Positions 8,530-18,705 of a stretch of 64,000 bases of DNA are shown one piece after another. The notes under the pieces were generated by a model. It ran no database searches. It saw only the letters and a program-made list of their open reading frames with translations, and was not told where the DNA came from. Both the position numbers and the translations under genes were made by a program. The stretch covers positions 167,742 through 231,741 of the forward strand of contig NZ_JAIVAE010000009.1 in NCBI RefSeq assembly GCF_020171785.1, read 5' to 3'. How positions within the stretch are numbered: position 1 is the first letter of the stretch; each line of letters opens with the position of its first letter. This DNA comes from Guptibacillus hwajinpoensis (GTDB taxonomy: Bacteria > Bacillota > Bacilli > Bacillales > Guptibacillaceae).

Positions 8530-10851
8530 TTGAAAAATGAACATAAAACATTACCATTGCTACCTTTAAGAGGATTGCTTGTTTATCCCTCAATGGTTCT
8601 TCATCTCGATGTAGGCCGGGATAAGTCGGTTCAAGCACTTGAAAAGGTCATGATGGATGATCAAAAGATTTTTCTCTCTACACAAAAAGAAGTGGAGATA
8701 GAAACACCTGAAGTAAAGGATATTTATGAAATTGGAACACTTGCTACTGTAAAGCAAATGTTGAAATTACCAAATGGTACAATCCGCGTACTCGTTGAAG
8801 GACTTCAGCGAGGCAAGATTATTGAGTTTAAAGATACAGAAGAATTTTACGAAGTTGAGATCGAACAAATCGATGAAAGTGCTGATATGAATGTGGAAGA
8901 CGAAGCGTTAATGCGCACAGTGCTTGATTTGTTTGAACAATACATTAAAGTTTCAAAAAAGGTGACGGCGGAAACATTTGCTTCAGTGAGTGATATTGAA
9001 CAGCCGGGGCGATTAGCTGATATTATTGCTTCTCACCTCTCTTTAAAGATTCGCCAAAAACAAGAAATTCTCGAAACGTATAGTTCACATGAACGATTGA
9101 ATAAGTTGATTGAAATTCTTCAAAATGAAAAAGATGTAATTGATCTTGAAAAGAAAATTGGCCAACGTGTAAAGCGCTCAATGGAGAAAACACAAAAAGA
9201 GTACTACCTTCGTGAACAAATGAAGGCTATTCAAAAAGAACTTGGTGAAAAAGAAGGCAAAACTGGTGAAATTGCTACTTTAAAGGAAAAAATTGAGGAA
9301 GCCGATATGCCTGAAAACGTTCAGGAAATGGCATATAAAGAGCTAGATCGTTATGAAAAGATTCCACAGAGCTCTGCTGAAAGTTCTGTCATTCGGAACT
9401 ATATCGATTGGTTAATACAAGTGCCTTGGTCCAATGAGACAACAGATAATCTTGACATTAATCATGCTGAAAAAATTCTCGATGAGGACCATTATGGTCT
9501 CGAGAAAGTGAAAGAAAGAGTGCTCGAATACCTTGCCGTTCAGCAGCTTACAAAGTCGTTAAAAGGACCGATTCTTTGTCTTGTTGGACCACCAGGAGTT
9601 GGGAAAACATCACTTGCAAGATCTGTTGCACGGTCAATTGGCCGTGAGTTTGTTCGAATTTCTCTCGGTGGTGTACGTGATGAAGCAGAAATTCGTGGAC
9701 ATCGTAGAACTTACGTTGGTGCGATGCCTGGTCGTATTATCCGTGGCATGAAAAAAGCGGGTACTGTCAATCCGGTCTTCCTATTGGATGAAATCGACAA
9801 AATGTCGAATGATTTCCGTGGTGATCCATCTTCAGCATTATTGGAAGTGTTGGATCCGCAGCAAAATAATACGTTTAGTGACCACTATATTGAAGAACCT
9901 TATGACCTTTCAAAAGTGATGTTTGTGACAACTGCAAATAACCTTTCAACAATTCCTGAGCCACTTCTTGATCGAATGGAAGTGATTCAAATTGCAGGAT
10001 ATACGGAAATTGAAAAAGTGAACATTGCTAAAAACTACCTTGTTCCTAGGCAACTTGAAGAACATGGGTTGAAAAAAGGGAATCTCCAAATTAGAGAAGA
10101 GAGTCTTTATAAGCTAGTTCGTCATTATACACGAGAAGCTGGGGTGCGTAACCTAGAACGTCAAATTGCAACGGTTTGCCGGAAAGCAACAAAAATAATT
10201 GTATCAGGGAAGAAAAAACGAGTTATCGTTACTGAAACAATGCTGGAAGAGTTGCTAGGTCATCCGAAGTTCCGTTATGGTGAGGCTGAAAAAGAAGATC
10301 AAGTTGGTACAGCGACAGGGCTCGCTTATACAACCGCAGGAGGAGATACGTTAGCAATTGAAGTATCCCTCTCGCCAGGAAAAGGCAAATTGATCTTAAC
10401 AGGCAAGCTAGGGGATGTGATGAAGGAATCAGCACAGGCTGCGTTCAGCTACATTCGCTCGAAATCTGAAGAGCTCTCGATTGATCCAACATTCCATGAA
10501 ACGAACGATATCCACATCCATGTTCCAGAAGGTGCTACACCTAAAGATGGTCCTTCTGCGGGAATTACAATCGCTACAGCCCTTGTATCTGCGTTAACGG
10601 GTAAGGCAGTTCGAAGAGACGTAGGGATGACAGGAGAAATCACGCTTCGAGGACGAGTTCTTCCGATTGGTGGACTAAAGGAAAAGTCCCTTAGTGCTCA
10701 CCGTGCTGGATTAACAACAATTATTATGCCGAAAGAAAATGAGAAAGATCTGGATGATATTCCAGAAAGCATTCGCAAAGATTTAACATTCCTTCCAGTG
10801 TCACATCTGGACGAAGTGTTAAAAACCGCACTTGTGGGGGAGAACAAATGA
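8530..10851 (+). CDS. lon: ATP-dependent protease La (LonA)
   Basis: LonA is a cytoplasmic hexameric AAA+ serine protease that degrades misfolded and regulatory proteins. Domains run in order: an N-terminal LON substrate domain ([20 protein letters not shown]), a coiled coil at about 190-250, an AAA+ module with GPPGVGKTS and FLLDEIDK, and a protease domain with Ser676 and Lys719. At 773 residues it is full length. The start must be TTG 8530, eight bases after GGAGG. The nearer ATG at 8526 is out of frame and opens only a four-codon ORF (M-I-E-K-stop) that overlaps the real start. Its stop overlaps engB as ATGA. Confidence 0.96.
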   Translation: MKNEHKTLPLLPLRGLLVYPSMVLHLDVGRDKSVQALEKVMMDDQKIFLSTQKEVEIETPEVKDIYEIGTLATVKQMLKLPNGTIRVLVEGLQRGKIIEFKDTEEFYEVEIEQIDESADMNVEDEALMRTVLDLFEQYIKVSKKVTAETFASVSDIEQPGRLADIIASHLSLKIRQKQEILETYSSHERLNKLIEILQNEKDVIDLEKKIGQRVKRSMEKTQKEYYLREQMKAIQKELGEKEGKTGEIATLKEKIEEADMPENVQEMAYKELDRYEKIPQSSAESSVIRNYIDWLIQVPWSNETTDNLDINHAEKILDEDHYGLEKVKERVLEYLAVQQLTKSLKGPILCLVGPPGVGKTSLARSVARSIGREFVRISLGGVRDEAEIRGHRRTYVGAMPGRIIRGMKKAGTVNPVFLLDEIDKMSNDFRGDPSSALLEVLDPQQNNTFSDHYIEEPYDLSKVMFVTTANNLSTIPEPLLDRMEVIQIAGYTEIEKVNIAKNYLVPRQLEEHGLKKGNLQIREESLYKLVRHYTREAGVRNLERQIATVCRKATKIIVSGKKKRVIVTETMLEELLGHPKFRYGEAEKEDQVGTATGLAYTTAGGDTLAIEVSLSPGKGKLILTGKLGDVMKESAQAAFSYIRSKSEELSIDPTFHETNDIHIHVPEGATPKDGPSAGITIATALVSALTGKAVRRDVGMTGEITLRGRVLPIGGLKEKSLSAHRAGLTTIIMPKENEKDLDDIPESIRKDLTFLPVSHLDEVLKTALVGENK

Positions 10852-11429
10852 AAGTAACAAAATCAGATTTTATTATCAGTGCTGTTAAACCAGAACAGTA
10901 CCCAGTAGAAGGCTTGCCAGAGATTGGCTTAGCCGGACGATCAAACGTTGGGAAATCTTCGCTTATTAATACACTGATTAATCGTAAGAACCTTGCTAGA
11001 ACTTCTCAAAAACCTGGTAAAACCCAGACGCTTAATTTTTATCTTATTAATGAACGTTTGTATTTTGTTGATGTGCCCGGTTACGGATTTGCTAAGGTAT
11101 CTAAGAAAGAAAGAGATGCCTGGGGCAAAATGATCGAAACCTATTTAACTGATCGCGATCAGTTAAAAGCAGTCATCCAAATCGTAGATTTACGCCATGC
11201 CCCTTCAAATGACGACGTGGTAATGTACGATTGGTTAAAGCACTATGAAATTCCGGTGATTGTCGTAGCGACAAAATCGGATAAGATCCCTAAAGGGAAA
11301 TGGCAAAAACATTTAAAAGTTGTAAGTCAGACATTAAAAATTGAACCAACAGATCGACTCGTTACATTTTCTTCTCATACTGGACAGGGAAAAGAGGATG
11401 TCTGGAATGCAATAAAATCCTACTTATAG
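10848..11429 (+). CDS. engB: Ribosome biogenesis GTPase EngB (YsxC/YihA)
   Basis: EngB is an essential small GTPase needed for maturation of the 50S subunit. The G1 loop GRSNVGKSS is at residues 30-38, G3 is DVPGYGFA, and G4 is TKSD in [12 protein letters not shown]. The length of 193 residues is normal. ATG 10848 overlaps the lon stop (ATGA), so translation is coupled to lon, as in other Bacillaceae. A strong terminator follows directly and ends the lon-engB unit. Confidence 0.96.
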   Translation: MKVTKSDFIISAVKPEQYPVEGLPEIGLAGRSNVGKSSLINTLINRKNLARTSQKPGKTQTLNFYLINERLYFVDVPGYGFAKVSKKERDAWGKMIETYLTDRDQLKAVIQIVDLRHAPSNDDVVMYDWLKHYEIPVIVVATKSDKIPKGKWQKHLKVVSQTLKIEPTDRLVTFSSHTGQGKEDVWNAIKSYL

Positions 11430-11435
11430 ATTTCG

Positions 11436-11460
11436 AACCCGGTCAAAGGACCGGGTTTTT
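11436..11460 (+). terminator. Terminator of lon-engB
   Basis: AACCCGGTC and GACCGGGTT form a perfect stem with an AAAG loop, followed by further T. Confidence 0.92.
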
Positions 11461-11617
11461 CTATGGGTTTTATTTTCAGATTATTAAGAAAAGAATGTTT
11501 TTAATTGGATTGGAAAGGGAATGGGAATAAAGTAGAGGAAAAAGAAGAATGTACCGGCTCTTTGTGTGCTATCAGAGCTTAGGCTGGAATAGGGGGTGTA
11601 AAGACTATGAGTCAGAA

Positions 11618-11647
11618 TTGAAAGAAATGTCTAAATATTGGTATGAT
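11618..11647 (+). promoter_or_regulatory. Sigma-A promoter of the amino-acid ABC operon
   Basis: TTGAAA (11618-11623) and TATGAT (11642-11647) are separated by 18 bases. They lie about 65 bases before the binding-protein start. No T-box or other leader motif is visible between them. Confidence 0.65.
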
Positions 11648-11711
11648 AGGAATAACGCAGTTTACATAATCCTAACTGCATATAAGAAAAGTCGTACAAG
11701 GGGGACATGGG

Positions 11712-12527
11712 ATGATGAAAAGAAAATGGAGTTTTCTCACAGCTATTATGGTAATGTTTTTACTTGTTTTAACAGCGTGCGGAGGAAATGAAGAAAGTAG
11801 TGGAACATCTAGTTCTGAAGGAGAAGACGGATTGGAATTAACGGAGGATGGGAAATTTAGTTATGTTGTATCAGGGGAGTTTCCTCCATTTAGCACAGTA
11901 GATGCAAATGGTGATCTTGATGGATTTGACGTTGCGGTAGGTAAAGCCATTGCGGAAAAACTTGATCTTGAACCCGCCGTTGAAAAATTTAAATTTAGCG
12001 GGATGGTATCTGCTATTCAATCTGGTCGTTATGACGCAGCGGTTGCAAGTCATACGATTACTGATGAACGTAAGGAAGCCGTGAATTTTAGTGAGCCCTA
12101 CTATTATTCAGGACCTGTTCTTTATGTTCAGCCTGGTAGTGAAATTCAGAGTGTAGAAGACCTAGAAGGTAAAGACGTAGCTGTTTCAAAAGGTTCAACT
12201 TATGAGAAATCAGCACAAGAGTACACCGGTAAAATTTCCAATTACGATAGTGACCAAACTGCGTTACGCGCCCTAAGTGAAGGAAAGCATGATGCGGTGA
12301 TAACAGATGATATTACAGGCAAACAGGCAATGGAAGAGGATTTTAAGATTGAGAAAGTAGAGCAGTTAGGAACAAGTGAACAAGCTGTTGCGATTAAGAA
12401 GGAAAACTCAAATCTTCTTGAAGCGGTTAACAAAGCTCTAGAAGAGTTAAAAGAAGACGGAACGTTAACAAAACTTAGCGAGGAATACATCGGAGTCGAT
12501 ATCACCCAGAATCCTGAAAGTGAGTAA
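11712..12527 (+). CDS. Polar amino-acid ABC transporter, substrate-binding lipoprotein
   Basis: This is an extracellular solute-binding protein of family 3, tethered to the membrane by a lipidated Cys. The signal peptide runs to the lipobox LTAC with Cys23, and a Ser/Glu-rich linker follows. The mature domain shows the family 3 pattern (GEFPPFSTVDANGDLDGFDVA, then ITDERKEAVNFSEPYY). The ligand cannot be fixed from sequence; cystine, glutamine and arginine are common for the family. Two ATG codons (11712 and 11715) follow AAGGGGGA. The gene is first in a three-gene operon with permease and ATPase. Confidence 0.88.
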   Translation: MMKRKWSFLTAIMVMFLLVLTACGGNEESSGTSSSEGEDGLELTEDGKFSYVVSGEFPPFSTVDANGDLDGFDVAVGKAIAEKLDLEPAVEKFKFSGMVSAIQSGRYDAAVASHTITDERKEAVNFSEPYYYSGPVLYVQPGSEIQSVEDLEGKDVAVSKGSTYEKSAQEYTGKISNYDSDQTALRALSEGKHDAVITDDITGKQAMEEDFKIEKVEQLGTSEQAVAIKKENSNLLEAVNKALEELKEDGTLTKLSEEYIGVDITQNPESE

Positions 12528-12533
12528 GTTTGA

Positions 12534-12564
12534 GGAATGTGTGCGGTGCGCGCATTCCTTTTTT
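12534..12564 (+). terminator. Intra-operon hairpin/partial terminator after the binding protein
   Basis: GGAATGTGTGC pairs with GCGCGCATTCC using G-T pairs, followed by TTTTTT. Such hairpins commonly make binding protein exceed permease in amount. That role is inferred here. Confidence 0.6.
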
Positions 12565-12602
12565 ACCTGTAATGTTACTGAATTCTAAGGAGCTGATCGC
12601 AT

Positions 12603-13262
12603 TTGCCAACATTTGCTCATTTTTTTGAAACGCTATTAGAGAGCTATCCAGTATTCTTTGAAGGACTCTGGCTTACAATTCGGGTTACATTCGTATCTGT
12701 TTTAATAGCTGTTTTTATTGGTCTATTTTTTGCTTTATTTAAAATTTCACAATCAAAGATATTAAATTGGATTGCAAATGTGTACATTGCTGTTATTCGA
12801 GGTACACCGCTAATAGTTCAAATTTTTATCTTCTATTTTGGTTTAACCGAGTTCAACATCCCTAAGTTTTGGGCTGCCTCAATTGGACTTGCCCTACATA
12901 ATGGGGCTTACATTGCAGAAATTTTTCGTGGTTCCATTCAATCAATCGACAAAGGTCAGATGGAGGCAGGTCGCTCTCTTGGGATGAGTCATACACTTGC
13001 GATGCGACGCATTATACTCCCACAGGCTTTTAGAAGAGCGTTGCCACCACTTGGTAACCAATTTATCATTGGATTGAAAGATTCCTCGCTAGCAGCATTT
13101 ATAGCCCTTCCAGAATTGTTTAGCGTTGCAACTACACAGGGGGCAAGAACGTTTGATGAGATGACGTATTTACTTATAGTAGCTGTATACTATCTCGTCC
13201 TTGTATTAATCTTCACGCTTCTTGTTAATCTCCTTGAAAAACGATTATCTGCTAGTGATTAA
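12603..13262 (+). CDS. Polar amino-acid ABC transporter, permease
   Basis: This is a HisM/GlnP-type inner membrane permease of 219 residues with about five transmembrane helices. The EAA loop that docks the ATPase is readable as [21 protein letters not shown]. An RGTPLIVQ motif lies after the second helix. The start is TTG 12603 after AAGGAG. One permease gene implies a homodimeric channel. It sits between its binding protein and ATPase genes. Confidence 0.92.
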   Translation: MPTFAHFFETLLESYPVFFEGLWLTIRVTFVSVLIAVFIGLFFALFKISQSKILNWIANVYIAVIRGTPLIVQIFIFYFGLTEFNIPKFWAASIGLALHNGAYIAEIFRGSIQSIDKGQMEAGRSLGMSHTLAMRRIILPQAFRRALPPLGNQFIIGLKDSSLAAFIALPELFSVATTQGARTFDEMTYLLIVAVYYLVLVLIFTLLVNLLEKRLSASD

Positions 13263-13282
13263 GAACGAGAGAGGTGCTGTCG

Positions 13283-14023
13283 ATGGTAGAAAAAGCGGAA
13301 ATGATTCGAGTAGAGAAATTGAACAAATCATTTGGAGATCTTCACGTCCTAAAAGATATTGATCTTGAAGTAAATGAAAGCGACGTTGTCGTGCTTATAG
13401 GCGCCAGTGGTTCTGGTAAGAGTACGCTGCTTCGGTGCATGAATTTTCTTGAGATCAAAAATAGCGGAAACGTTATTATTGAAGGTGAAACGATTGACCC
13501 TCAAAAAAACGATTTAAATAAAGTCAGACAGCGCGTCGGCATGGTTTTTCAACATTTTAACCTTTTTCCTCATAAATCGGTTTTAGAAAATGTCATTGAA
13601 GCTCCGTTGATGGTAAAAAAATTAAAGCGAGCCGAAGCGGAGAAAGAGGGAAAGGAACTTCTTGCAAAAGTAGGTCTTGGAGATAAAGCAAATGTCTACC
13701 CTAATAAACTTTCTGGCGGTCAGAAGCAGCGAGTTGCTATTGCGCGAGCACTTGCCATGAAGCCTGATATTATGCTGTTTGATGAGCCGACATCAGCGCT
13801 TGATCCTGAATTAGTGGGAGAAGTTCTATCTACGATGAAAGAACTAGCAAAAGAGGGTATGACAATGGTTGTCGTCACACATGAGATGGGTTTTGCTCGA
13901 GAGGTTGGAGATTGGGTCGTCTACATGCACGATGGAAAAATTGTAGAGAAAGGCCACCCAAGTGAATTGTTTAGTGAACCAAAGGAACAGAGAACGCAGG
14001 ACTTCTTAAGTTCTATTTTATAA
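13283..14023 (+). CDS. Polar amino-acid ABC transporter, ATP-binding protein
   Basis: This is a GlnQ/HisP-type ATPase of 246 residues with Walker [10 protein letters not shown], the signature LSGGQKQR, Walker B IMLFDEP and a switch His in VVTHEMGF. I chose ATG 13283 over the upstream in-frame GTG at 13274 because AGAGAGGTG is correctly spaced for the ATG and overlaps the GTG. It is the last gene of the transporter operon, and a two-way terminator follows. ATPase, permease and binding protein together make a complete importer. Confidence 0.93.
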   Translation: MVEKAEMIRVEKLNKSFGDLHVLKDIDLEVNESDVVVLIGASGSGKSTLLRCMNFLEIKNSGNVIIEGETIDPQKNDLNKVRQRVGMVFQHFNLFPHKSVLENVIEAPLMVKKLKRAEAEKEGKELLAKVGLGDKANVYPNKLSGGQKQRVAIARALAMKPDIMLFDEPTSALDPELVGEVLSTMKELAKEGMTMVVVTHEMGFAREVGDWVVYMHDGKIVEKGHPSELFSEPKEQRTQDFLSSIL

Positions 14024-14040
14024 CATGAATTTTGGAATGA

Positions 14041-14074
14041 AAAAGTAAGGGGTGATGGCCCCTTACTTTTTTTT
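14041..14074. terminator. Bidirectional terminator between the ABC operon and ysxD
   Basis: AAAAGTAAGGGG and CCCCTTACTTTT form a near-perfect stem. There are T runs on both strands, and it contains the ysxD stop. Confidence 0.88.
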
Positions 14075-14539
14075 CGTTACAAGATAAATTCCAATAAGAA
14101 TTAATGCGAGCGGCCAAAACTTTCCAACAAAGGAAAAAGTGGAGTTAAGCCAGAGTTCTAAACCAGAATAAAGAAGTTCAATAATGGAAAGGGCGAGTAA
14201 AAGTAACCCAGGAACGAGACCGGTTTTTTTTGTTTTATAGTATGTAACCAGATAAGCTGCACTTAGGATTAGTGTATACATTCCCCAGCTATCTGGCCAA
14301 ACAGCGATTTTAGAGACAAAATAGAAATGTACGCCAAGCCCAAGGAGCAAAATCCCCGGAAAAAGCATATTCCCTTCTTTTGCAATAAAACCTTGAAAGA
14401 TCATGGCGAGACCTATCACAATTAAAATAACTTGCCAGTTCATGAGATGATCTGAAAAGGGAAGGTTTAGCGTTTGAAATAAATAATAAAGTCCGATTCC
14501 AATAAATAAAACACCCGGAAATATACTTTGACGTTTCAA
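14063..14539 (-). CDS. ysxD: Membrane protein, YsxD-like (LiaF N-terminal type)
   Basis: The protein is 158 residues and almost entirely hydrophobic, with about four or five short helices separated by small loops. It has the repeated pattern FPGVLFIGIGLYYLF / FPGILLLGLGVHFYF seen in LiaF-related membrane modules. The start I support is TTG at 14539, seven bases after AGGAGG on the minus strand, giving M-K-R-Q-S. A longer frame from 14602 has no ribosome binding site. Its position opposite and next to hemA matches B. subtilis ysxD. The function is unknown, and the name rests mostly on synteny. Confidence 0.72.
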   Translation of the reverse strand: MKRQSIFPGVLFIGIGLYYLFQTLNLPFSDHLMNWQVILIVIGLAMIFQGFIAKEGNMLFPGILLLGLGVHFYFVSKIAVWPDSWGMYTLILSAAYLVTYYKTKKTGLVPGLLLLALSIIELLYSGLELWLNSTFSFVGKFWPLALILIGIYLVTKKK

Positions 14540-14710
14540 TGAAAATCCTCCTAGTTGAAAGAGATACGCAAGTTTTGCTATACAATTGATTTTCTGGTAC
14601 ATTAATAGTTGTATGATTACTAATAATATGCAGAGATAATTCTATATTCATCATATCATAATTGCTTTCATAGTCTGTTCACATTATATAACTCTGTGCA
14701 ATTTGTCACA

Positions 14711-14727
14711 TGTTATAATAGTGATAG
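14711..14727 (+). promoter_or_regulatory. hemA promoter: extended -10 with PerR-like box
   Basis: TGTTATAAT (14711-14719) is a perfect extended -10, and no convincing -35 is present. The bases 14713-14727 read TTATAAT-A-GTGATAG. The left half matches the PerR consensus TTATAATnATTATAA exactly, and four of seven bases match in the right half. The B. subtilis hem operon is PerR-controlled. The assignment here is an inference from this match and its place over the -10. Confidence 0.5.
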
Positions 14728-14776
14728 ATGATAGCAAAAGATTAGGTTTGGTTAACAATTTTTTGGGGGTGGAACG

Positions 14777-16150
14777 ATGCACATCCTGGTCGTAGGGTTG
14801 AACCACAAAACAGCCCCTGTGGAAATACGAGAGAAACTTTCCTTTCAGGAGAATGATTTGCCTGAAGCATTAGATAAGTTGCGTCACTCTAAAAGTATTC
14901 TAGAAGCTGTGATCTTATCAACTTGTAACCGTACAGAGTTATATGTTGTTGCTGACCAGCTTCATACAGGGAGATATTATTCAAAAGCTTTTCTATCTGA
15001 ATGGTTCGGAATTGAGAAAGAAGAATTTTCACCATATCTAGTCATTCGCGAAAACGATGCGGCGACAGAACATCTTTATCGTGTAGCATCTGGACTTGAC
15101 TCTCTTGTTATCGGGGAAACGCAAATACTTGGACAAGTTCGCGATGCTTTCTTGCTTGCTCAGCACTCAGAGACAACAGGAACCATTTTTAATCAGCTTT
15201 TCAAGCAGGCGATTACTCTAGCTAAACGGTCCCATTCGGAAACCGAAATTGGAGAAAACGCCGTTTCAGTCAGCTATGCTGCAGTCGAGTTAGCGAAGAA
15301 GATTTTTGGTGGACTGCAAAATAAACACGTTGTTATTCTTGGCGCAGGCAAAATGGGTGAGCTCACTGCTAAGAACTTGCAAAGTAACGGTGTAGATCAA
15401 GTAACGGTCGTGAATCGTACGCTTGAGAAAGCAACAGAGCTTGCTTCGCGTTTTAAGGGACAGGCTCGTTCTATGGATGAAGTAGAAACTGCGCTTACTG
15501 ATGCAGATATTCTAATCAGTTCAACTGGGTCTACAAACTATGTTCTAACCGAGCAAAATGTAAGACCGCTTCTCAAAAAGCGCAGAGGTCGTCCATTATT
15601 TATGGTTGATATTGCTGTTCCGAGAGATCTAGATCCATCCCTTAATAATATGGACTCGGTTTTCTTGTATGACATTGACGATCTAGAAGGAATTGTTGAA
15701 ACCAATATTGCAGAACGTAAGAAAGAAGCAGAGAAAATTGAGCTAATGATTGAAGAAGATCTTGTTCAATTTAGAGAGTGGCTTAATACACTCGGCGTTG
15801 TACCAATGATTACAGCTTTACGTACGAAGGCACTTGCGATTCAAGCAGAAACAATGAATAGTATTGAACGTAAATTGCCTAACTTAACGGATCGAGAACG
15901 AAAAGTATTAAGTAAACATACGAAAAGTATAGTGAACCAGCTGCTACGTGATCCTATTGTTCGGGTAAAGGAGATGGCTGCAGAGCCAAATGCAGAGGAG
16001 TCGCTTGAGATCTTCACGAAAATCTTTGCGATTGAAGAAGAAATTGAGAGAGAACTTCATAAGCAGCGAGTGAAAGAAAACGAAGAAAAAAGGCAGCATG
16101 AATCCGTTGACTACTCCCCTTTATTACAGGCATCGCAGTTGCGCTCCTAG
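14777..16150 (+). CDS. hemA: Glutamyl-tRNA reductase
   Basis: HemA reduces glutamyl-tRNA to glutamate-1-semialdehyde with NADPH, the committed step of haem synthesis in the C5 pathway. The start [20 protein letters not shown] is diagnostic. The active-site Cys50 lies in STCNRTE, the nucleotide-binding loop is ILGAGKMGE, and a helical dimerisation domain forms the C-terminus. The length of 457 residues is normal. The start is ATG 14777 after GGGGGTGG. It is the first gene of hemAXCDBL. Confidence 0.97.
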   Translation: MHILVVGLNHKTAPVEIREKLSFQENDLPEALDKLRHSKSILEAVILSTCNRTELYVVADQLHTGRYYSKAFLSEWFGIEKEEFSPYLVIRENDAATEHLYRVASGLDSLVIGETQILGQVRDAFLLAQHSETTGTIFNQLFKQAITLAKRSHSETEIGENAVSVSYAAVELAKKIFGGLQNKHVVILGAGKMGELTAKNLQSNGVDQVTVVNRTLEKATELASRFKGQARSMDEVETALTDADILISSTGSTNYVLTEQNVRPLLKKRRGRPLFMVDIAVPRDLDPSLNNMDSVFLYDIDDLEGIVETNIAERKKEAEKIELMIEEDLVQFREWLNTLGVVPMITALRTKALAIQAETMNSIERKLPNLTDRERKVLSKHTKSIVNQLLRDPIVRVKEMAAEPNAEESLEIFTKIFAIEEEIERELHKQRVKENEEKRQHESVDYSPLLQASQLRS

Positions 16151-16167
16151 GAGAGGAGACATGATTT

Positions 16168-16995
16168 GTGACGAACGCCAGCTGGCTTTATGATATAACC
16201 ATACTACTTTATGCTCTTAGTGTACTGGGTTATTTTATTGATTTCCTGCAGAACAACCGGAAAGTAAATCAGTTTGCTTTCTGGTTGCTTTCTATTGTCT
16301 GGGTGCTGCAAAGTGCGTTTCTTGTAACGCAGATTATTGAAATTGGCGGTTTCCCGATTTTAACACCTTTTGAGGGGTTATTTTTTTATGCGTGGGTGAT
16401 TGTCTCGCTATCGCTCTTGATTAATTGGTTTTTTCGAGTCGATTTTTTTGTCTTTTTTGCAAATGTACTCGGTTTCAGCATTATGGCGATCAATTTATTT
16501 GCTACTAGAGAACAGGCTTCAAGTCTGCTCACGGAACAACTGATGTCTGAGCTGTCGATTATTCACATTACAATGGCATTTTTATCATATGGAGCATTTT
16601 CGCTTTCGTTTATTTTTTCAATTATGTATTTGATTCTTTACCAGATGTTGAAGAGAAAAAAATGGAATAAACGATTAAGAAGATTTGGCGACCTATCCCA
16701 GCTTGAGAAGCTGTCCTATTTATGTAGCGTTCTCGGTGTTCCACTGCTATTACTAAGTCTTATATTAGGAATTGTTTGGGCTATTTTAAAGGTAGACCAA
16801 TTTAGCCTGCTCGATGCTAAAGTAATTATTTCATTCTTTGTACTAGGCGCTTATAGTACCTACTTATATCAAAAAGTGGCTAGAGAGATGGAAGGGCGTT
16901 CCCTAGCGTTATGGAATGTTGCTGCGTTTCTTATTGTATTAATTAATGTCTTCCTTTCTGGAACATTGTCAGAATTTCATTTCTGGTATGTATAA
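16168..16995 (+). CDS. hemX: HemX, membrane protein of the haem operon (CcsA-like)
   Basis: This is an integral membrane protein of 275 residues with about eight helices of the cytochrome c assembly (CcsA/CcmC) family. HemX in B. subtilis negatively affects the amount of HemA. Helices are visible from [16 protein letters not shown] onward, and a conserved WA-x-G-like aromatic stretch is present in the loops. The start is GTG 16168 with GGAGAGGAG upstream. An ATG at 16161 is out of frame. It lies 17 bases after hemA and 25 bases before hemC. Confidence 0.9.
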   Translation: MTNASWLYDITILLYALSVLGYFIDFLQNNRKVNQFAFWLLSIVWVLQSAFLVTQIIEIGGFPILTPFEGLFFYAWVIVSLSLLINWFFRVDFFVFFANVLGFSIMAINLFATREQASSLLTEQLMSELSIIHITMAFLSYGAFSLSFIFSIMYLILYQMLKRKKWNKRLRRFGDLSQLEKLSYLCSVLGVPLLLLSLILGIVWAILKVDQFSLLDAKVIISFFVLGAYSTYLYQKVAREMEGRSLALWNVAAFLIVLINVFLSGTLSEFHFWYV

Positions 16996-17020
16996 GGGAG
17001 AACAGGTTGGAGGAGTAACA

Positions 17021-17950
17021 ATGCGTAAAATTATCGTAGGCTCAAGAAGAAGTAAATTAGCGATTACTCAAACGAAGTGGGTGATCAGTAAGTTAAAGGA
17101 GTTAAACCCCGGCGTAGATTTTGAAATAAAAGAGATTGTCACTCGTGGTGACAAAATCTTGGACGTCACCCTTTCCAAGGTTGGAGGAAAAGGGTTGTTT
17201 GTGAAGGAAATTGAAGACGCGATGTTAAACGGTGATATCGATATGGCTGTTCATAGTATGAAAGATATGCCTTCAGTTCTTCCGGAGGGTCTAATGATTG
17301 GCTGTATTCCAGAACGGGAAGATCATCGAGACGTGATTATCTCTGAATCAAAAAAAACATTTAGAGAACTACCTGAGGGTGCTGTGATTGGTACAAGTAG
17401 TCTAAGGCGCGGGGCACAGTTAAAAGCGATACGACCTGATGTTGAAATTAAGTGGATTCGCGGCAATATTGACACACGTATTCGTAAATTAACAGATGAA
17501 GATTACGATGCGATTGTGCTAGCAGCTGCAGGTCTACATCGCATGGGTTGGTCAAAAGAAATTGTCACAGAGTACCTTGATCCTGACTTGTGCGTACCGG
17601 CTGTAGGGCAGGGAGCACTCTCCATCGAGTGTCGAGAGAGCGATGATGAGTTAAAAGCGATTCTTGAGAAATTTAGCGATAAAGAAACAACGAGAACAGT
17701 GTTAGCAGAACGCGCTTTCCTTCATACACTTGAAGGAGGTTGTCAGGTTCCGATTGCAGGTCATGCGACGCTTAATGGTGACAAAATTACGGTTACGGGC
17801 CTTGTTGGAGAACCGGATGGATCTATTATTATTAAAGAGATGGAAATGGGTAGTGATCCTATACAAGTAGGAAATACGCTTGCGAATCGAATGAAGGAAC
17901 AGGGTGCTAAGGACATCCTTGATCGTGTGAAAGAGGAATTAGATCAATGA
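17021..17950 (+). CDS. hemC: Hydroxymethylbilane synthase (porphobilinogen deaminase)
   Basis: HemC condenses four porphobilinogen units to hydroxymethylbilane. The N-terminus GSRRSKLA is the family signature. The dipyrromethane cofactor is attached at Cys241 in LEGGCQVP, which corresponds to Cys242 in E. coli. The start is ATG 17021 with GGAGGAG. An upstream in-frame extension to 16946 lies within hemX and has no binding site. The length is 309 residues. The stop overlaps hemD as ATGA. Confidence 0.97.
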   Translation: MRKIIVGSRRSKLAITQTKWVISKLKELNPGVDFEIKEIVTRGDKILDVTLSKVGGKGLFVKEIEDAMLNGDIDMAVHSMKDMPSVLPEGLMIGCIPEREDHRDVIISESKKTFRELPEGAVIGTSSLRRGAQLKAIRPDVEIKWIRGNIDTRIRKLTDEDYDAIVLAAAGLHRMGWSKEIVTEYLDPDLCVPAVGQGALSIECRESDDELKAILEKFSDKETTRTVLAERAFLHTLEGGCQVPIAGHATLNGDKITVTGLVGEPDGSIIIKEMEMGSDPIQVGNTLANRMKEQGAKDILDRVKEELDQ

Positions 17951-18693
17951 GTTCTCCGCTCTCAGGAAAGCGTGTAATGGTCACGAGAGCTAGGGAGCAG
18001 GCAGGGACATTTACGAAATTAATTGAAGAAAGAGAGGGGATTTCGATTGAAATCCCTCTTATTTCGTTCCAACCGCGAAATCAATTGTTAAATTCGATTG
18101 AATTAAGCGAATATAGCTGGCTCTTATTTACGAGTGCCAATGGCGTACGTTTTTTCTTAAAGCAGGCGAATATTCCAAAAGGTATAAAAGTTGGCGCGGT
18201 TGGAAGCAAAACAGCAAAAGCCCTTAAGCGGTATGGAATTCAGATTGATCTTATGCCAAATGATTTTGTTGCGGAAGGACTAGTTGCCGCACTAGCAAAG
18301 CAAGCTGAGCCCAATGAGAAAATACTGCTACCAAGGGGAAATCTTGGTCGAGCGGTATTACCGGGGCAATTAAATGAATTAGGGTACGATGTTACTGACC
18401 TACCTATTTATGACACTGTCATTCCATTTGAATCCAAGGCAGCGTTAAGAGACGTAGTGGAAAATCAGGCGTGTGATGTGATTACGTTCACTTCTTCGTC
18501 AACAGTCCATCATTTTGCTGAACTTCTTGGTGCGGACAATTTGAAAGATCTGCTTAAAGGGATCACAATAGTAGTAATTGGCCCGATCACTGAGAAGACG
18601 CTGCGATCTTACGGGATCGTACCGCAAGTCGTGCCTGACCAATATACCATTGAAGGAATGCTTGAAAGCCTTGAGCGTTTTTTTAATAAATAG
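17947..18693 (+). CDS. hemD: Uroporphyrinogen-III synthase
   Basis: HemD closes hydroxymethylbilane with inversion of ring D to give uroporphyrinogen III. The family is poorly conserved. Visible landmarks are [10 protein letters not shown] at the start, [12 protein letters not shown], and the [11 protein letters not shown] motif at about residue 178. The length is 248 residues. Its ATG overlaps the hemC stop, so the pair is translationally coupled, and hemB follows after 12 bases. Confidence 0.93.
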   Translation: MSSPLSGKRVMVTRAREQAGTFTKLIEEREGISIEIPLISFQPRNQLLNSIELSEYSWLLFTSANGVRFFLKQANIPKGIKVGAVGSKTAKALKRYGIQIDLMPNDFVAEGLVAALAKQAEPNEKILLPRGNLGRAVLPGQLNELGYDVTDLPIYDTVIPFESKAALRDVVENQACDVITFTSSSTVHHFAELLGADNLKDLLKGITIVVIGPITEKTLRSYGIVPQVVPDQYTIEGMLESLERFFNK

Positions 18694-18705
18694 GAGGAAA
18701 AGATA

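Noticed and set aside
11549..11791. Open frame running into the binding-lipoprotein gene
   Set aside because: It covers the promoter and signal-peptide codons of a well-supported gene in another frame, and no homology is apparent.
14310..14654. Second minus-strand frame overlapping ysxD
   Set aside because: The ysxD frame has an AGGAGG site and hydrophobic repeats. The other frame has neither a site nor recognisable content.
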